Positions 37,851 to 48,546 of a stretch of 64,000 nucleotides of DNA are shown one piece after another. This DNA is from Isoetes taiwanensis. Its lineage: Eukaryota > Streptophyta > Lycopodiopsida > Isoetales > Isoetaceae. The notes beneath the pieces were generated by a model. That model did not search any database. It was not told the DNA's origin and saw nothing but the letters and a program-made list of their open reading frames with translations. The stretch spans positions 1,527,659-1,591,658 of the forward strand of contig JAJEKV010000067.1 of NCBI GenBank assembly GCA_021234155.1, in the 5' to 3' direction. The position numbers were made by a program, and so were the translations under genes. Numbering within the stretch: position 1 is the stretch's first letter; each line of letters starts with the position of its first letter.

Positions 37851-38689
37851 GGCTAAAAAGCGTCGAACGAAGGAACCGTGGTGAAGAAGGCGAGAGCGAG
37901 AACGAGAGGACGAAGGACGAAGCGCTGGTAGAGACGAAAAGGTTTAGGGCGCGCAATTTGAGGTGAAGGGGTATGATGAGGGTTAAACTGGAGCCGTTGA
38001 TGGTGCCAGGTGTCGAAAGATGCCAAGGAGGGGATTGCGAGGCAAAAATTTGGCTAAGTCCCCGAACAACAAAGGGAGAAGCAATGAACGGTGAAGATGA
38101 GACGTGAGAGAATGATCGGATGTGACAGATGGCCAAAGGACACATATTAATGTTTGACGGGTATGAAAAGAAGCAATGGCATTTAATGTCTGGTAACTCG
38201 AAGTGGAATATCATTAAAAACGATGTGTGTCAGAGGGTACCCTTGCTAGATATGCGGCGGGAGAAAAGATTCTCAGTTTAGAAAGAGCCTTGCATTGCCG
38301 GAAGATTTGCAGCAATGCGGACAGGCTGATTGTTGCCCACGTCCACGATCTCGACTTCAGGAGTCTGAATATGAGGTAGTATACATTGTCTGGACAACAT
38401 GAGCGGCGGTTGAAGCATAACGAGGATGCGTGGCACTGCGTGGTGAAAAAGAGAGGTTCTTGAGTTTCATCCGGTGAGGTTGCTTCATACGTGTACATGA
38501 AATGGGGAGTTGCGGGGAGGTTGACATCGAAAAATGATCAACACGTTGGATTCTATTGCAAGGAGCCGGTAAGGGTCAAGCAAAGCGCCACGACCGGTCC
38601 CGATCAAAGTCATTTCTCCCCAAGGATCAAGATATTGGGTAGGATGACAAAGGCGGACTTCGCGGTGGAGTGGAACTGATAGATATTCC

Positions 38690-39250
38690 GAGCTTCCTCG
38701 AGAATGCATTAATGCGAGAGAGGGTTCAGCATGTTCAAGCGAGAAATGATCTTACTGTTTCCAAGTCCATGGTGGCATTGAGGTGACCATCGGTGATGAC
38801 TAACCGATCCGTGGTCCGGTAATGGATACTCTTGGCCCGACGGAGAAAAAGGTCTGCAGACCAACATTTCATAGTCACCGGATTTTCGCCCGACCTTCCA
38901 AACTCCAAATTCCAGGGGAATGGGAGATCACCTATGTTGATGTGAAGAAGAGGCGTGGCGCCTTTGAGGTCTTGTGATATGGCCATTAGCCAATTTGATG
39001 TCATATGGGGCACGAAAAGAGTTGTTTGATGCCCATTTGTTTGGCGGAGTTTATCAGGTGAGGAGATTGATGGCTGCGCTACAAATCAATTTGAACATGA
39101 TTGACTTGTTGATTGCCCAAGTGGCATGGGCCGTGGGTGTAGAGGTAGTAAATGACCCCAACTAGAACGGTCGGGGAGTGGTGGCGGTCCTTGAGAGCGG
39201 GGACAGAAGTTTCAAAATGGTTGCCAAGCTTAAAGGAATTTTGATCTTGG
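38690..39250 (-). pseudogene. G1 protease region
   Basis: Broken frames match the G2 protease, including NPVTMKCWSADLFLRRAKSI and VITDGHLNATMDLE at 38735-38900. The region upstream on this strand (39079-39200) matches the G2 segment that precedes the DGGSG active site. Several shifts are present. Confidence 0.7.
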
Positions 39251-39289
39251 CTAGCTCCTCTTGGAGTTCGAGGCACATGAGAAAAAGGA

Positions 39290-40905
39290 TCTGCTGGATC
39301 CACGGGGCTTTGGAGTGCGTGGTAAGGAAGCAGCAACTTCTTTGAGCAGGTTAACCTCGGCAGCAATATTGGGATATGTCTGAGAGCGTGGAGGTTGAGA
39401 TGTGGAAGGTGTATCTTGGCGTTGTTGAGCTCTAGTGGTGGCATGAACATTTGCCAATGTGCGGCCTTGGCCGGCTGCATGAGGTTCAAAATGCTTTGGC
39501 GAACTTTAGGCATGACATGCGGCATGAGTTTCTCAAGTCGGTGCAAAGTGAACCTTTTTTCTTTCGTCATGAGGAATGGTGTCTCCGCAAAGGCAGGTTG
39601 CGTGCCATTAGGGATAATGGTTAAGGGGCGTGGCATACGGTGCGGGCGTGAAACCAAACCAACCCAATTTGATGGCTGCCCCGGAGGATTTAGTGCTGAA
39701 AAATTTCTTCTGTGCTTGTTGATCCAGCTGAGGTTGATTTGCAGGAGCTGGTTGATAGCGTGATTGCTGAGGCGCTCTGGGTGGCTTCTTAAGAACTGGT
39801 CTCGGGCCTTGTTTGCCATTAGCAATCCAGAGTTGGTAAGCCGTGAGGCGGACCGATGTGGTCTGATTGGTGCCAGGAAGCTGTACCTGAACTTGTGGAA
39901 GTTGAGGACACGCCGTGGTGGTATGACCCCATTCCTGACAGTGGTAACACTGAGCTTTAGAAGGATCAAAATGAGGACGTGTGTTGGGTCCCCGTTGTTG
40001 CTCATGTTGCTGATAGAGTTGATTCGGTTGCGCCTGAAGTGGTGGCTGATTGTTGCTGGTTTGTTTTTTGTACTTGATAAACGAGTTTGTGGCGGAACGG
40101 TGTAGGATGAGTGCGAGTGCACTCTTCTGTGGCATGATTGCACATGTTGCATCTTTTGCAATGAGGCGGGCCATGGGTTGAGTTGCACTCATTCGCCAAG
40201 TGGCCTTGGTATTTGCGCATATGGCACCGACCGGATCGCCCGTGGATTGGCGTGTTGAGGCCGGGATGCCCGCCTATGGAACCATGATGGTGGAATGAAA
40301 GGGAGCTCTTGAAGAGCCATGCCACGGGAGGAAACATTGACTGAGTGATTGACAAGGTCGATAGCCTGCTCCAAAGTCTTGGGACGCAGGTATTCAGTCA
40401 TGAGTCGAATAGCTGGAGGAAGTCCTTGGAGAAACCGGACCAAAATCGGCTCACGTGTTGGGTACTCCTTGAGCTTCTTGGCGAGCGAATATGAAGACGA
40501 TCTGCAAAATCCCCGGACTCCGTGGGCTCTTGTTGAAGGTCATTGAGTTGTTTGAGATGAAGTTGATCATCATCAGGTGGTCCCATAGTGAGAAAGAAAA
40601 GCAGTTCTCATTTCTGACCAATCTTGTTTCCAATGGCTTTTGTTGGACATGAGCCATTGATGAGGAGAGCCACGCAGGGTGGTGGAAAAGATGTGGAATT
40701 TCAGTTGAGGTTGCGCATGACCATTTAGGATGACTAGAGCCTCAAATTCTTCCATGTGGGCCCGAGCACTTTGGTCTAAGGGTTTGCCTTTCGTGTTGCC
40801 AAAGGTGGGATAAGTCAGTTTCAAAGTCTGAAAGGTAGATGTGAAAGTGCTTGGCTGGACAGGAACAGTATAGTGAGGATATTGAGGTGGAGTTGGAGGT
40901 GGCAT
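39290..40905 (-). pseudogene. G1 gag
   Basis: From a likely start at MPPPTPPQYPHYTV (40905) the capsid-like region reads LKLTYPTFGNTKGKPLDQSA, RAHMEEFEALVILNGHA and LRGSPHQWLMS. A second frame has VRFLQGLPPAIRLMTEYLRP. Two zinc-knuckle-like blocks follow (HCKRCNMCNHATEEC and CYHCQEWGHTTTACPQ), then Gln/Pro-rich sequence. It is spread over at least four frames, so it is not expressed as one protein. Gag forms the particle in which reverse transcription occurs. Confidence 0.8.
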
Positions 40906-41445
40906 GGTGCCTGAAGGACCTTGATGAAGGGCGATTGCGGTTGAGGGACGAAGGTGCCCGAGCATTGGTTTTGAGGTCCGTAAGGTTGTAAATGGGAAGA
41001 GCGATTGGGAAATATAGGGAAAGGAAATTTCGGTAGGCATAAAAGAGAGACACGTGGATATCCCCACCACCGGGGGGAGATGATGGTTGTGAAAGAAGAG
41101 GCGTATGGCCCTGAAGAGTGATGGATGTAGGCATGTTCAGGGTATGGAAGTAAAAGGTTGAGAAGGTTGAGCCCCGATAGGGCTCCCGAGCAGTGATGAG
41201 GTGGACTGAGGCCGGTGAGCAATGTTTGCACGCTTGGGGCGGGAACCGGGACGAGACAGACACGAGGGGTGGGTGGCGCGCCCCGAGCCCTAGACAGAAG
41301 GTGGCCTCCCTCAATGTCATAAGCAGATCCATACATGTCGCGAACCGCTTTCGGCGATGATGACGCTCAAGCGAGATGCCGCCGAGAAAGGAGTTCTTCG
41401 GCGTGAAGTTTGAGACGCATACATGGCATGTAAGAAAGTAAGATT

Positions 41446-41465
41446 GAATCGGCAACGGGCGCCGG
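41446..41465 (-). promoter_or_regulatory. G1 primer-binding site, probable tRNA-Asp type
   Basis: Directly after the LTR the minus strand reads CGGCGCCCGTTGCCGATTC. It resembles the complement of a tRNA-Asp 3' end (TGGCGCCGTTGCCG), the primer known for Athila-type elements, with a changed first base and one inserted C. Confidence 0.55.
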
Positions 41466-42058
41466 TGTTTGGGGTCCGGGTTCGGGGAACTCTGGAAGAC
41501 CCTGTGAGGACCCGTGGATCTATCAGGAGAGTCAGGGGGACTATATCACGCCGGGATTTGCAAGAAGAGAACAAGAAGAAGAAAAAACAAAAAGAGAACA
41601 ATGAGAGGAAAATGATAAGCTTCCTTGATATCAATGATGAACATACATGAGCTCTCGCAAAAGAGAGAAAACTGAAAAGAGACAAGACTCAAAACTCATC
41701 TAGCCTTCATGTGCTAGCTCTAATCATATATATAGTACAATGGCCTTTGGCCCAATATAGACACACGACCGGTGATCAAAGGTGCCGACTCTGGAAGGAG
41801 GCCCCGATTTGAGGGAATGTTGGCGGTGGGTGCCTCTTGAAGTGCCTAGAATCACGCTGGACGGCCAGGCGGTGGTGAGCCATCACTTTGTGCGGCTGGC
41901 GCCTCTTGATAGCAGACCCGGGCTTTGACTGCGTGGTCTGGCCGCTTGGTCTTCTTTGGGCCTTTGATGGCTGATTGGTGGGCGGATGTGGATCCTTGAG
42001 CTTGACCTGGTCCGTCGTGTGCATGAATAGTCCTGAACCAGGAGGCACAGGACTAACA
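41466..42058 (-). repeat. G1 5' LTR
   Basis: On the minus strand it starts TGTTAGTCCT and ends CCCCAAACA. Its TATA-like motif lies at about 41726 (TCATATATATAG on the plus strand). It aligns to the G2 LTRs over its whole length with many substitutions. Its outer edge joins G2 gag sequence at 42059. Confidence 0.85.
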
Positions 42059-43009
42059 CACTCAGATCTGGTGCCATATCTGTAAATATCAAGGACATCT
42101 GGCCAAATCCTCAAATGGACCTCCTCATTGCAAACGATGCAACATGTGCATCATGCCACGGAGGAATGCACTCGTTCTCATCCTACACCCTTTAGGCAGA
42201 AGATGGTTTTCCAGGTGCAGACCACGCCTCCGCAGCAACAATCATACCAGCCTCAGCAATTTCAAGCTCAACCACCTCAACAATATCAACAATCTCAGCA
42301 ACCTCAGCAGTCACGGGAACAAGGCTCCCGTCCACTTTTTGATCCTTCCAAAGCTCAGTGTTATCATTGTCTGGAATGGGGTCATACCACCACAGCGTGC
42401 CCTCAACTTCCTCAAGTACAAGTTCAACTTCCAGGAACCAATCAACCTGCTTTTGTCCGACTCACGGCTTATCAACTGTGGGTTGCAAATGGAAAACAAG
42501 GCCCACGTCCTGTTTTAAGAAAGCCACCACGGCCACCTCAACATCAACACCCTCAGCAGGCAGCATCCTCCTCCACTCCTCTGGATCAACAAGCTCAAGA
42601 AGAAATATATCAGGCACTCAACCCTCCGGTGCAGCCGTCAAATTGGGTTGGTTTGGTTTCACGCCAGACCAGAGCTTCACGCCTCTTGACCATCATCTCT
42701 CACGACACACAACCAGCTTTTGCTGTCGACACGGTCCCTCATGAAGATGACAAAAAGGTCCACTTTCGCGCCAGACTTGGATAAACTCATGCCTCACGTC
42801 ATGCCCAAGGTGAGACAAAGTATTCTCAAACTCATGCAGGCTGCTGAAGGCCGCACGCTTGCAAATGTTCATGCAACCACCCGAGCTCAGCAGCGTCAGG
42901 AGGCACCTTCGTTATCTAAAAGCCCACGCTCTCAGCGTATCCTAATATTGCTGCAGAGGTGGAGCTTCTCAAAGAGGTTTCTGCTTCTTTACCTTAGACT
43001 TCTGCTCCC
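42059..43009 (+). pseudogene. G2 gag, C-terminal part
   Basis: It begins abruptly at the G1 LTR border with a Cys/His block (CHICKYQGHLAK) and continues with HCKRCNMC. The main frame 42128-42784 has a Gln-rich linker, the zinc knuckle CYHCLEWGHTTTACPQ and LPQVQVQLPGTNQPAFVRLT. A second frame (42720-43085) holds KLMPHVMPKVRQSIL and ANVHATTRAQQRQ. Frameshifts occur near 42750 and 43000. The capsid half is missing because of the deletion linked to G1. Confidence 0.8.
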
Positions 43010-44164
43010 ATGGATCCTGCTGATCCATTTTCTCATGTTCCTTTGGAACTCCAAGAAGAGCTTGCAAAAATCAAGATCCCCTTGAGCCTCGCAACCATTT
43101 TGAAACTCTGTCCTGCTTTCAAGGACCAGTTGTTTTTTCCCACTGTTCAGGTTGGAGCCGTGGCTACATCAACACCCACGGTGCATGCCACGGTGGGCAA
43201 TCAACAAATCAATCACATTCAAATCGATGGCGGAAGTGGTGTCAATCTTATTACTGATAAGCTCCGGAAGCAATTGGGCATCAAGCAACTTTACCGTGCC
43301 GCCTATGACATCAAGTTGGCCAATGGCCATATCACGCGACCTCAAGGTGTCACATCTCTTCTTCACATTAACATTGGTGATCTCAAATTCCCTTTGGAAT
43401 TTGGTGTTTGGAAAGCTGGAGAAGATCCGGGTGACTATGAAATGCTGGTAGGCAGATCTTTTCTCCGTCAGGTTAAAAGTATTCATTACTGGGCCACGGA
43501 CCAACTTGTCATTACTGATGGACATCTCAATGCAACTATGGATTTGGAAACTGGCAAGTTAATCTCTGTTGAAAATGCCGAACCTTCAATCTCAGACACT
43601 GATTCTGAAGAATCACAAAATATCTATCATGTTCAGGCTCCACCAGCGAGTCTGCCTCTCTCATCCTACCCTGAGTACGCTGATCCTTGGGGTGAGATGA
43701 CTCTTGATCAGGACCAGGTTGTGGCAGCTCTGCTTGACCCTTACCTGGCTCCTTGTAATCGAATTCAACGTCTTGACCACCTTTCTGACACGGAGCTTCC
43801 TTCTGAAACTGTGGATGTTCATACTATCATGAAGCAACCTTTGCTTGATGATACTCAGCAGCCTCTTTTCTTCACCACTCAAAATGCTGCTCCTCCTGTC
43901 ATGCTTCAACCTCCTGCTCATATAGTTCAGGACACAGAGGTTGTTCCACATATTCAAACTCCTGAGGTGGAAATAGTGGACATTGGTAACGATCAACCAG
44001 TCCGTTTAGTTGCCAATTTTCCATCACCATATAAAGCACGCGCTGTCACACCCTTCAAAAAATTCAAAAATATTTTTGCATGGAGCTATAAAGACCTTCG
44101 AGGTATACAAAAAGAATTGGGGGAACTCACCATTCCTACCAAACCTGACGCACGTCCAATCTAG
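43010..44164 (+). pseudogene. G2 protease and linker to RT
   Basis: A 384-codon open frame. NHIQIDGGSGVNLITDKL carries the retropepsin-like active-site box (DGGSG in place of the usual DSG/DTG), and ALGVTSLLHINIGDLKFPLE-like strands and GDYEMLVGRSFLRQVKSI follow. The C-terminal half is an acidic, low-similarity linker (PEYADPWGEMTLDQDQVV). It ends RPI at a TAG (44162), with a TGA two codons later, before the RT sequence continues in the same frame. A second copy of residues roughly 115-245 is at 53246-53628. Confidence 0.82.
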
Positions 44165-44569
44165 CAATGACAGTACTGGCTCAACCCCAATTATCGTGAC
44201 CGTGTCAAGGCTGAAATTGACAAGCTTTTAGCTGCTGGCTTGATTTATGAGGTCAAACACTCAGAGTGGGTGAGCCCCATTGTCACTGCTCTCAAGCATA
44301 ATGGTAAGATCCGCGTTTGTGTGGACTATCGGAAACTCAATCAGGCCACGGATCGTGATCACTTTCCGCTTTCCTTCACAGACCAGGTTCTGGAAGAGGT
44401 TGCTGGATATGAGATGTACTCTTTCATGGATAGCTTTTCAGGGTACAATCAAATTTTTATAAAGGAAGAAGATCAACTCAAAACCATTTTTACCACCCCG
44501 TGGGGCACTTTTGCCTACAAGGTGGTTCCTTTTGGTTTATCAAACTCCCCGTCCACGTTTCAGCACATC
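44165..44569 (+). pseudogene. G2 reverse transcriptase, N-terminal part
   Basis: QYWLNPNYRDRVKAEIDKLL, AAGLIYEVKHSEWVSPIVTA, GKIRVCVDYRKLNQATDRD, FTDQVLEEVAGYEMYSFMDS and FSGYNQIFIKEED are standard Ty3/gypsy RT blocks. FGLSNSPSTFQ is the last one before the break at about 44569. About 20 residues are missing before the frame resumes at 51390. Confidence 0.85.
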
Positions 44570-46412
44570 TGTTGCCTTCATCTGCTTTCTTTAATCTTCA
44601 GTCTGGCTCCAACACATCTCCTCTGATGAGAAACATTATTCTAGCCTGGAATCTATCTCATAGAGCATTCAAACATGTTGACCTTCAAGCTTGCCATCTT
44701 AGATCCTCTATTTTCTGGAATCCTGCTTTATCCAATGATATCTCATCCCCTCTGGCTATAATTCATCCTAGAATTTACAAAAAATGGAGTGAACTCAATT
44801 TCCTCACTTTAGGGGATCTGAGAGTCAACAACAGATGGATCACTTGGACTGCCTTCAAGCAAAAAATTAGGGGAACAATTTCTGATAGGAATCTTTTCAA
44901 GCATATCTTTCAGAAAATTAATGGTCTGAATTTAGACTCTAATTCCATTTCTACTCATGATTGGACCCTGAACAACAAGCATACATACAAAGTTTCCCTG
45001 ATATACAAATTTCTGAGTAAACCTGAGTCAGCCTCCAAAGCAAAAAACTTCTGGAATATCTCCACTGACATCGAGCATAAATTGTTTCAAAGTGTTTGGA
45101 AATCCTTCTTATCTCCAAAGGTCAAATACTTTATTTGGCTCATTGCAAATGGTAGTGTTCCAAATCTACAATCTCTTGCTAGACATCAATCTAGAAATGC
45201 AGCTCCTATTGATTCTCATTGTCCCTTGCAATGTAATGAAATTGAAGATTTGAATCATATTTTCTTATGTCCCAAGTTAAATTCCTTTTGGCACTGATTT
45301 CAGCAGAAATTTGCAATTCCCAAGCCCAATTGTCTTCTAAATTTCCTTATAAATGATGATGCTTTTATTAACTCTTTAAATTTTACAGCATTATGGAACA
45401 TTTGGAAACATAGAAATAGGTGCTTACATGGCAAGCATTCAGTTTCATGTACCTGGATCAAATTGCATTTTATTTATGATCTAGAGCTGTCAGCTACTTG
45501 TAACAAAAGGGAAACACACTTCGAGGAGAGATGGAATCATTTGGGAGTCTTCAATGGGCACTTTAATTTGTTTAGATTACATTGTCATGATGAATTTGCT
45601 AACAGTGATATTTTATCTATCAGATTACATGATCAGTCTCAGGAGGGATCTAGAACATGAATATCAGATTTATGTTGAACAGCTGAGGGACAATGATATT
45701 GAATACACAGAGGGCCTTTGGACAGGTCTAGTTAGGGGCAGAACTGATGTGGACATCCTTGATATTCCTGATAGTGAGCTTGATTGGACCATTGAATTCT
45801 GCAGAGGCACTTATCTAATGCATGAGCTATGGTGGTTCTTAGATAGATTTAGCAGCAACATGACAGAGCGGCCGGTTTGATTTCTGAGGGGATGCTACTA
45901 TTATCATAGAGGAATGGCGGATGCATATGGTTCTCTCATCCTTGGAGGGCCACTATTAACTCGATACTACGATTGGTTATTTAGCGGGGGAACAATGAAT
46001 CCTCATCATTAAGCCGAATATCATTTCGGTTCAACTACCTTGACATTTACCATTTTTAACTTAGCCTTCCCAATCCTATCTTTTACCACTTTCCTTTTGA
46101 CTACCTTTTGGTTCCATAATTTACTATCTAAGTATCCTGTCTAAAGTTGAAATCCCTTTGGATCTCGGCTATCGGCCAGGTCTATTGCGGAGTCTTGCGG
46201 TATCTTGGCAGATTTTTATCATGTTATACCTTCATATCACTATTGCACTCACTGTTGCTCCAGCAGACTCTTTGTGGATCATCAATCTGCATCTATTTTA
46301 TATTTATTGTAATTACTGCTTTTACCTACAGTTCTATTGTCTTGTTCCCACATTGACAATGAACTTCATTGTACTTTTCTTCTATAATTAATGGAAAAAA
46401 CTTCATTCTCTC

Positions 46413-46440
<28 letters not shown>
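44570..46440 (+). mobile_element. LINE E: 3' end of a plant L1-type LINE with poly(A)
   Basis: It starts inside the ORF2 C terminus and includes WKSFLSPKVKYFIWLIANGS and the zf-RVT-type Cys/His block CPLQCNEIEDLNHIFLCPKL (45220-45290). A further frame follows (45554-45880), then a 3' UTR and a 30-base A run at about 46411-46440. The family differs from LINE A-D, which end in simple repeats. It was inserted into, or fused to, the G2 RT, and no target duplication was identified. Dead copy: 5'-truncated and frameshifted. Confidence 0.85.
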
Positions 46441-46443
<3 letters not shown>

Positions 46444-47860
46444 AGACCCCCAGCATCCTCCAATGGTACCAAGATGGGGAACATTGGGATCCTCAGTTCC
46501 CATTCGACCTCCTTCAGCCTTTTCTGCTTCAAAAGGTGGACCTGATCACTAACATAAAGGCCCACCCTGATTATGCTGCCGTCCTTGAGTTCTATACTCA
46601 GGAAATAGTACCCCTTTGCATCACCATAAGGGATCCGCCCCACCTCTATTTGGAGTAAAGACTTGTTGGGAGGTGATTCCCATGCCTCTAACATTCTCAC
46701 AAGAAAGCTCAGATGGGACAGGAATCCACCCGTCCTGATGCATGAGGGCCAGCAATACTTGGAAGTAAACTTTGCTCTGGCTATACTCATGGATCAGTAT
46801 GTTGAGGATGAGACCTTGCCAGTAGAGAAAAGGAAAGCACCAGTGGTATCGGATGACGAAGATGAAGAGTACGTCCGAGAAGATGACTTCGTTCGGTGGA
46901 AACAGTTAGCAGAGCAGATGCCCCTACACCGAGATCAAGGAGCATGACTTACCGGATTGGATGCCCTCCTAGTTATCCAAGGGCAAGAATACCTTTTATT
47001 GGAGGATATTATGTGGAGATACCATGTTGTTGCTAACCTCAAGTCCAAAAAAAAGGCACATGTATTGTATGAGCTCGCCGAGTATTGTATGGACGACTTC
47101 ATCGATTTTACACCGGCTGAGCTCCCTACTGAGGTACAGCAGTTGCTTCAATTTCATCAGGAGACCATTGAGCCAATTGACGCCCTCTTGTAGTTACGAT
47201 ACCTTATGTTGCAAGAGGCACCGTCACAGCCACCTGAAGAAGCTTTTATTGCTATGGGACCTCACGTCCCAAACATTAACATGGTGGATATCCCCCCAAG
47301 AAGGGGAAGATCTTTATGACAACAAAGATCATCTGAGGGAAGAAAAGCAAGAAGTTAAGGAAGAGGAGGTCGCTATGGACCTTAATAAGAAAGTAGCCAC
47401 CTCTGTCATCCCGGAGGTTAGTGTTATGGGAAATCACATCACCTGCTTCTTAGCTTTTAAGCAGGGATAGTTTGTGGCGCAGGATCTAGCTCCAGAAGCA
47501 GAGACATCATGGTGGGCACTCCCTGCGTTATCCATCTTAGCCGGACATAAGAAGCTTCCACATCGCGCGCTCACACATGTGCTCGTGCGATGGGACTTCG
47601 CTATGACTGCCCCAGGGCAGGATATTGCGCTACGGATGAGAATGAAGCCCATTGTGGGCGCTCCTTTGGCCACGGCTTATCCTCCGGAGATTGTTTCCGC
47701 TGCTGCCTGTACCATCAGCCTGAGAGTTACACTACTTCGACACCGCTAGCCACCTCCACCTCATACGCCGATGGATGACGATACATGACCTAGCTCCAGA
47801 ATGTAGTACATTGATTATAGTGTATGGCCCTCAGCCATTAAGATATATATTTTACACAAA
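46441..47860 (+). pseudogene. Unrecognised coding remnant between LINE E and the Helitron
   Basis: Successive frames with protein-like composition follow the poly(A): SILQWYQDGEHWDPQFPFDL (46455), LRWDRNPPVLMHEGQQYLEV and an acidic VVSDDEDEEYVREDD (46663-46947), GQEYLLLEDIMWRYHVVANL with LAEYCMDDFIDFTPAELPTE (46957-47193), then GPHVPNINMVDIPPRRGR (about 47250). A Cys-rich frame lies at 47590-47778. Stops and shifts separate them. I do not recognise the family. It may be another retroelement's ORF or a captured host gene. Confidence 0.45.
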
Positions 47861-48249
47861 CTAGTAACAGTACCCAGCGTTGCTGGGCATAATTTGAAAA
47901 ACTATAAATGTTAGAAACTTGTGTATTTGTAAGATTGCAAGTGGTCATTTCTATGGGGTTGATGTTGTATTGTACTAAATTTCATATAGTTACTCTCTAT
48001 TGCTGCTTGCACATGAATGTGGATGTATTGTGGCTATGGATGCCTTGTGAACAATATCACCATGTAATCCTTTGAAGGTATTCTTGCGTTATTTACTGTG
48101 AGCATAGATAGCTTGTTCATCGTGTTGCACCCTTATGTATAGCTACCTTTAAAGAACTTTGCACATCTACTTAGAGTATCTTTAAAAATACTTGGATGTT
48201 GTTAGTTGTATGTGCAAATAAAATATGAACCTGTGTTCATGACTCTTGC

Positions 48250-48542
48250 GGGTAAAAGCATGCTACGGTGTACCACTTTTGGAACCCTCAAAAGTACCTA
48301 CACTGTGTACTTTTAAACCTGGTACTTTCTAAATCAATTGAAAATTTTTGAATTGAAGGTCAATAACATGTCAATCTATAGTATTAGAGGATAACAATAC
48401 TAGTAGAGACTAATATAAATGGATTAACTCTCAAACTTATTATTTATTGCAGCATTTATACAAGTTCCCAGTACCCAGTGCTGGGTACTTTTCTGGGTAG
48501 TTTTGCACTCCCTAAAAAGTACTTTCTAGCATGCTTTCACCC
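48250..48542. mobile_element. MITE, 293 bp, inside the Helitron
   Basis: The termini GGGTAAAAGCATGCTA and TAGCATGCTTTCACCC form inverted repeats, flanked by TTGC (48246-48249 and 48543-48546), a 4 bp target duplication. Subterminal sequence (GGTGTACCACTTTTGGAACC and CAAAACTACCC on the other strand) is shared with the larger element at 59025. Confidence 0.85.
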
Positions 48543-48546
48543 TTGC

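Larger units (their letters stand above)
34855..42058 (-). mobile_element. G1: inverted, pol-less relative of G2 inserted in G2 gag
   Basis: On the minus strand the order is 5' LTR (42058-41466), primer site, gag, protease, then a direct join near 38265 to the 3' non-coding region and the extra ORF. RT, RNase H and integrase are absent. Its 3' LTR is also missing: the extra-ORF end runs straight into the G2 5' LTR, so a deletion took the G1 3' LTR together with the G2 leader. It belongs to the same family as G2, but its LTR is clearly more divergent from the G2 LTRs than they are from each other. Confidence 0.85.

Noticed and set aside
39395-40105. Plus-strand frames opposite G1 gag
   Set aside because: Antisense shadows of gag, whose zinc knuckle and neighbouring blocks match G2 on the minus strand.
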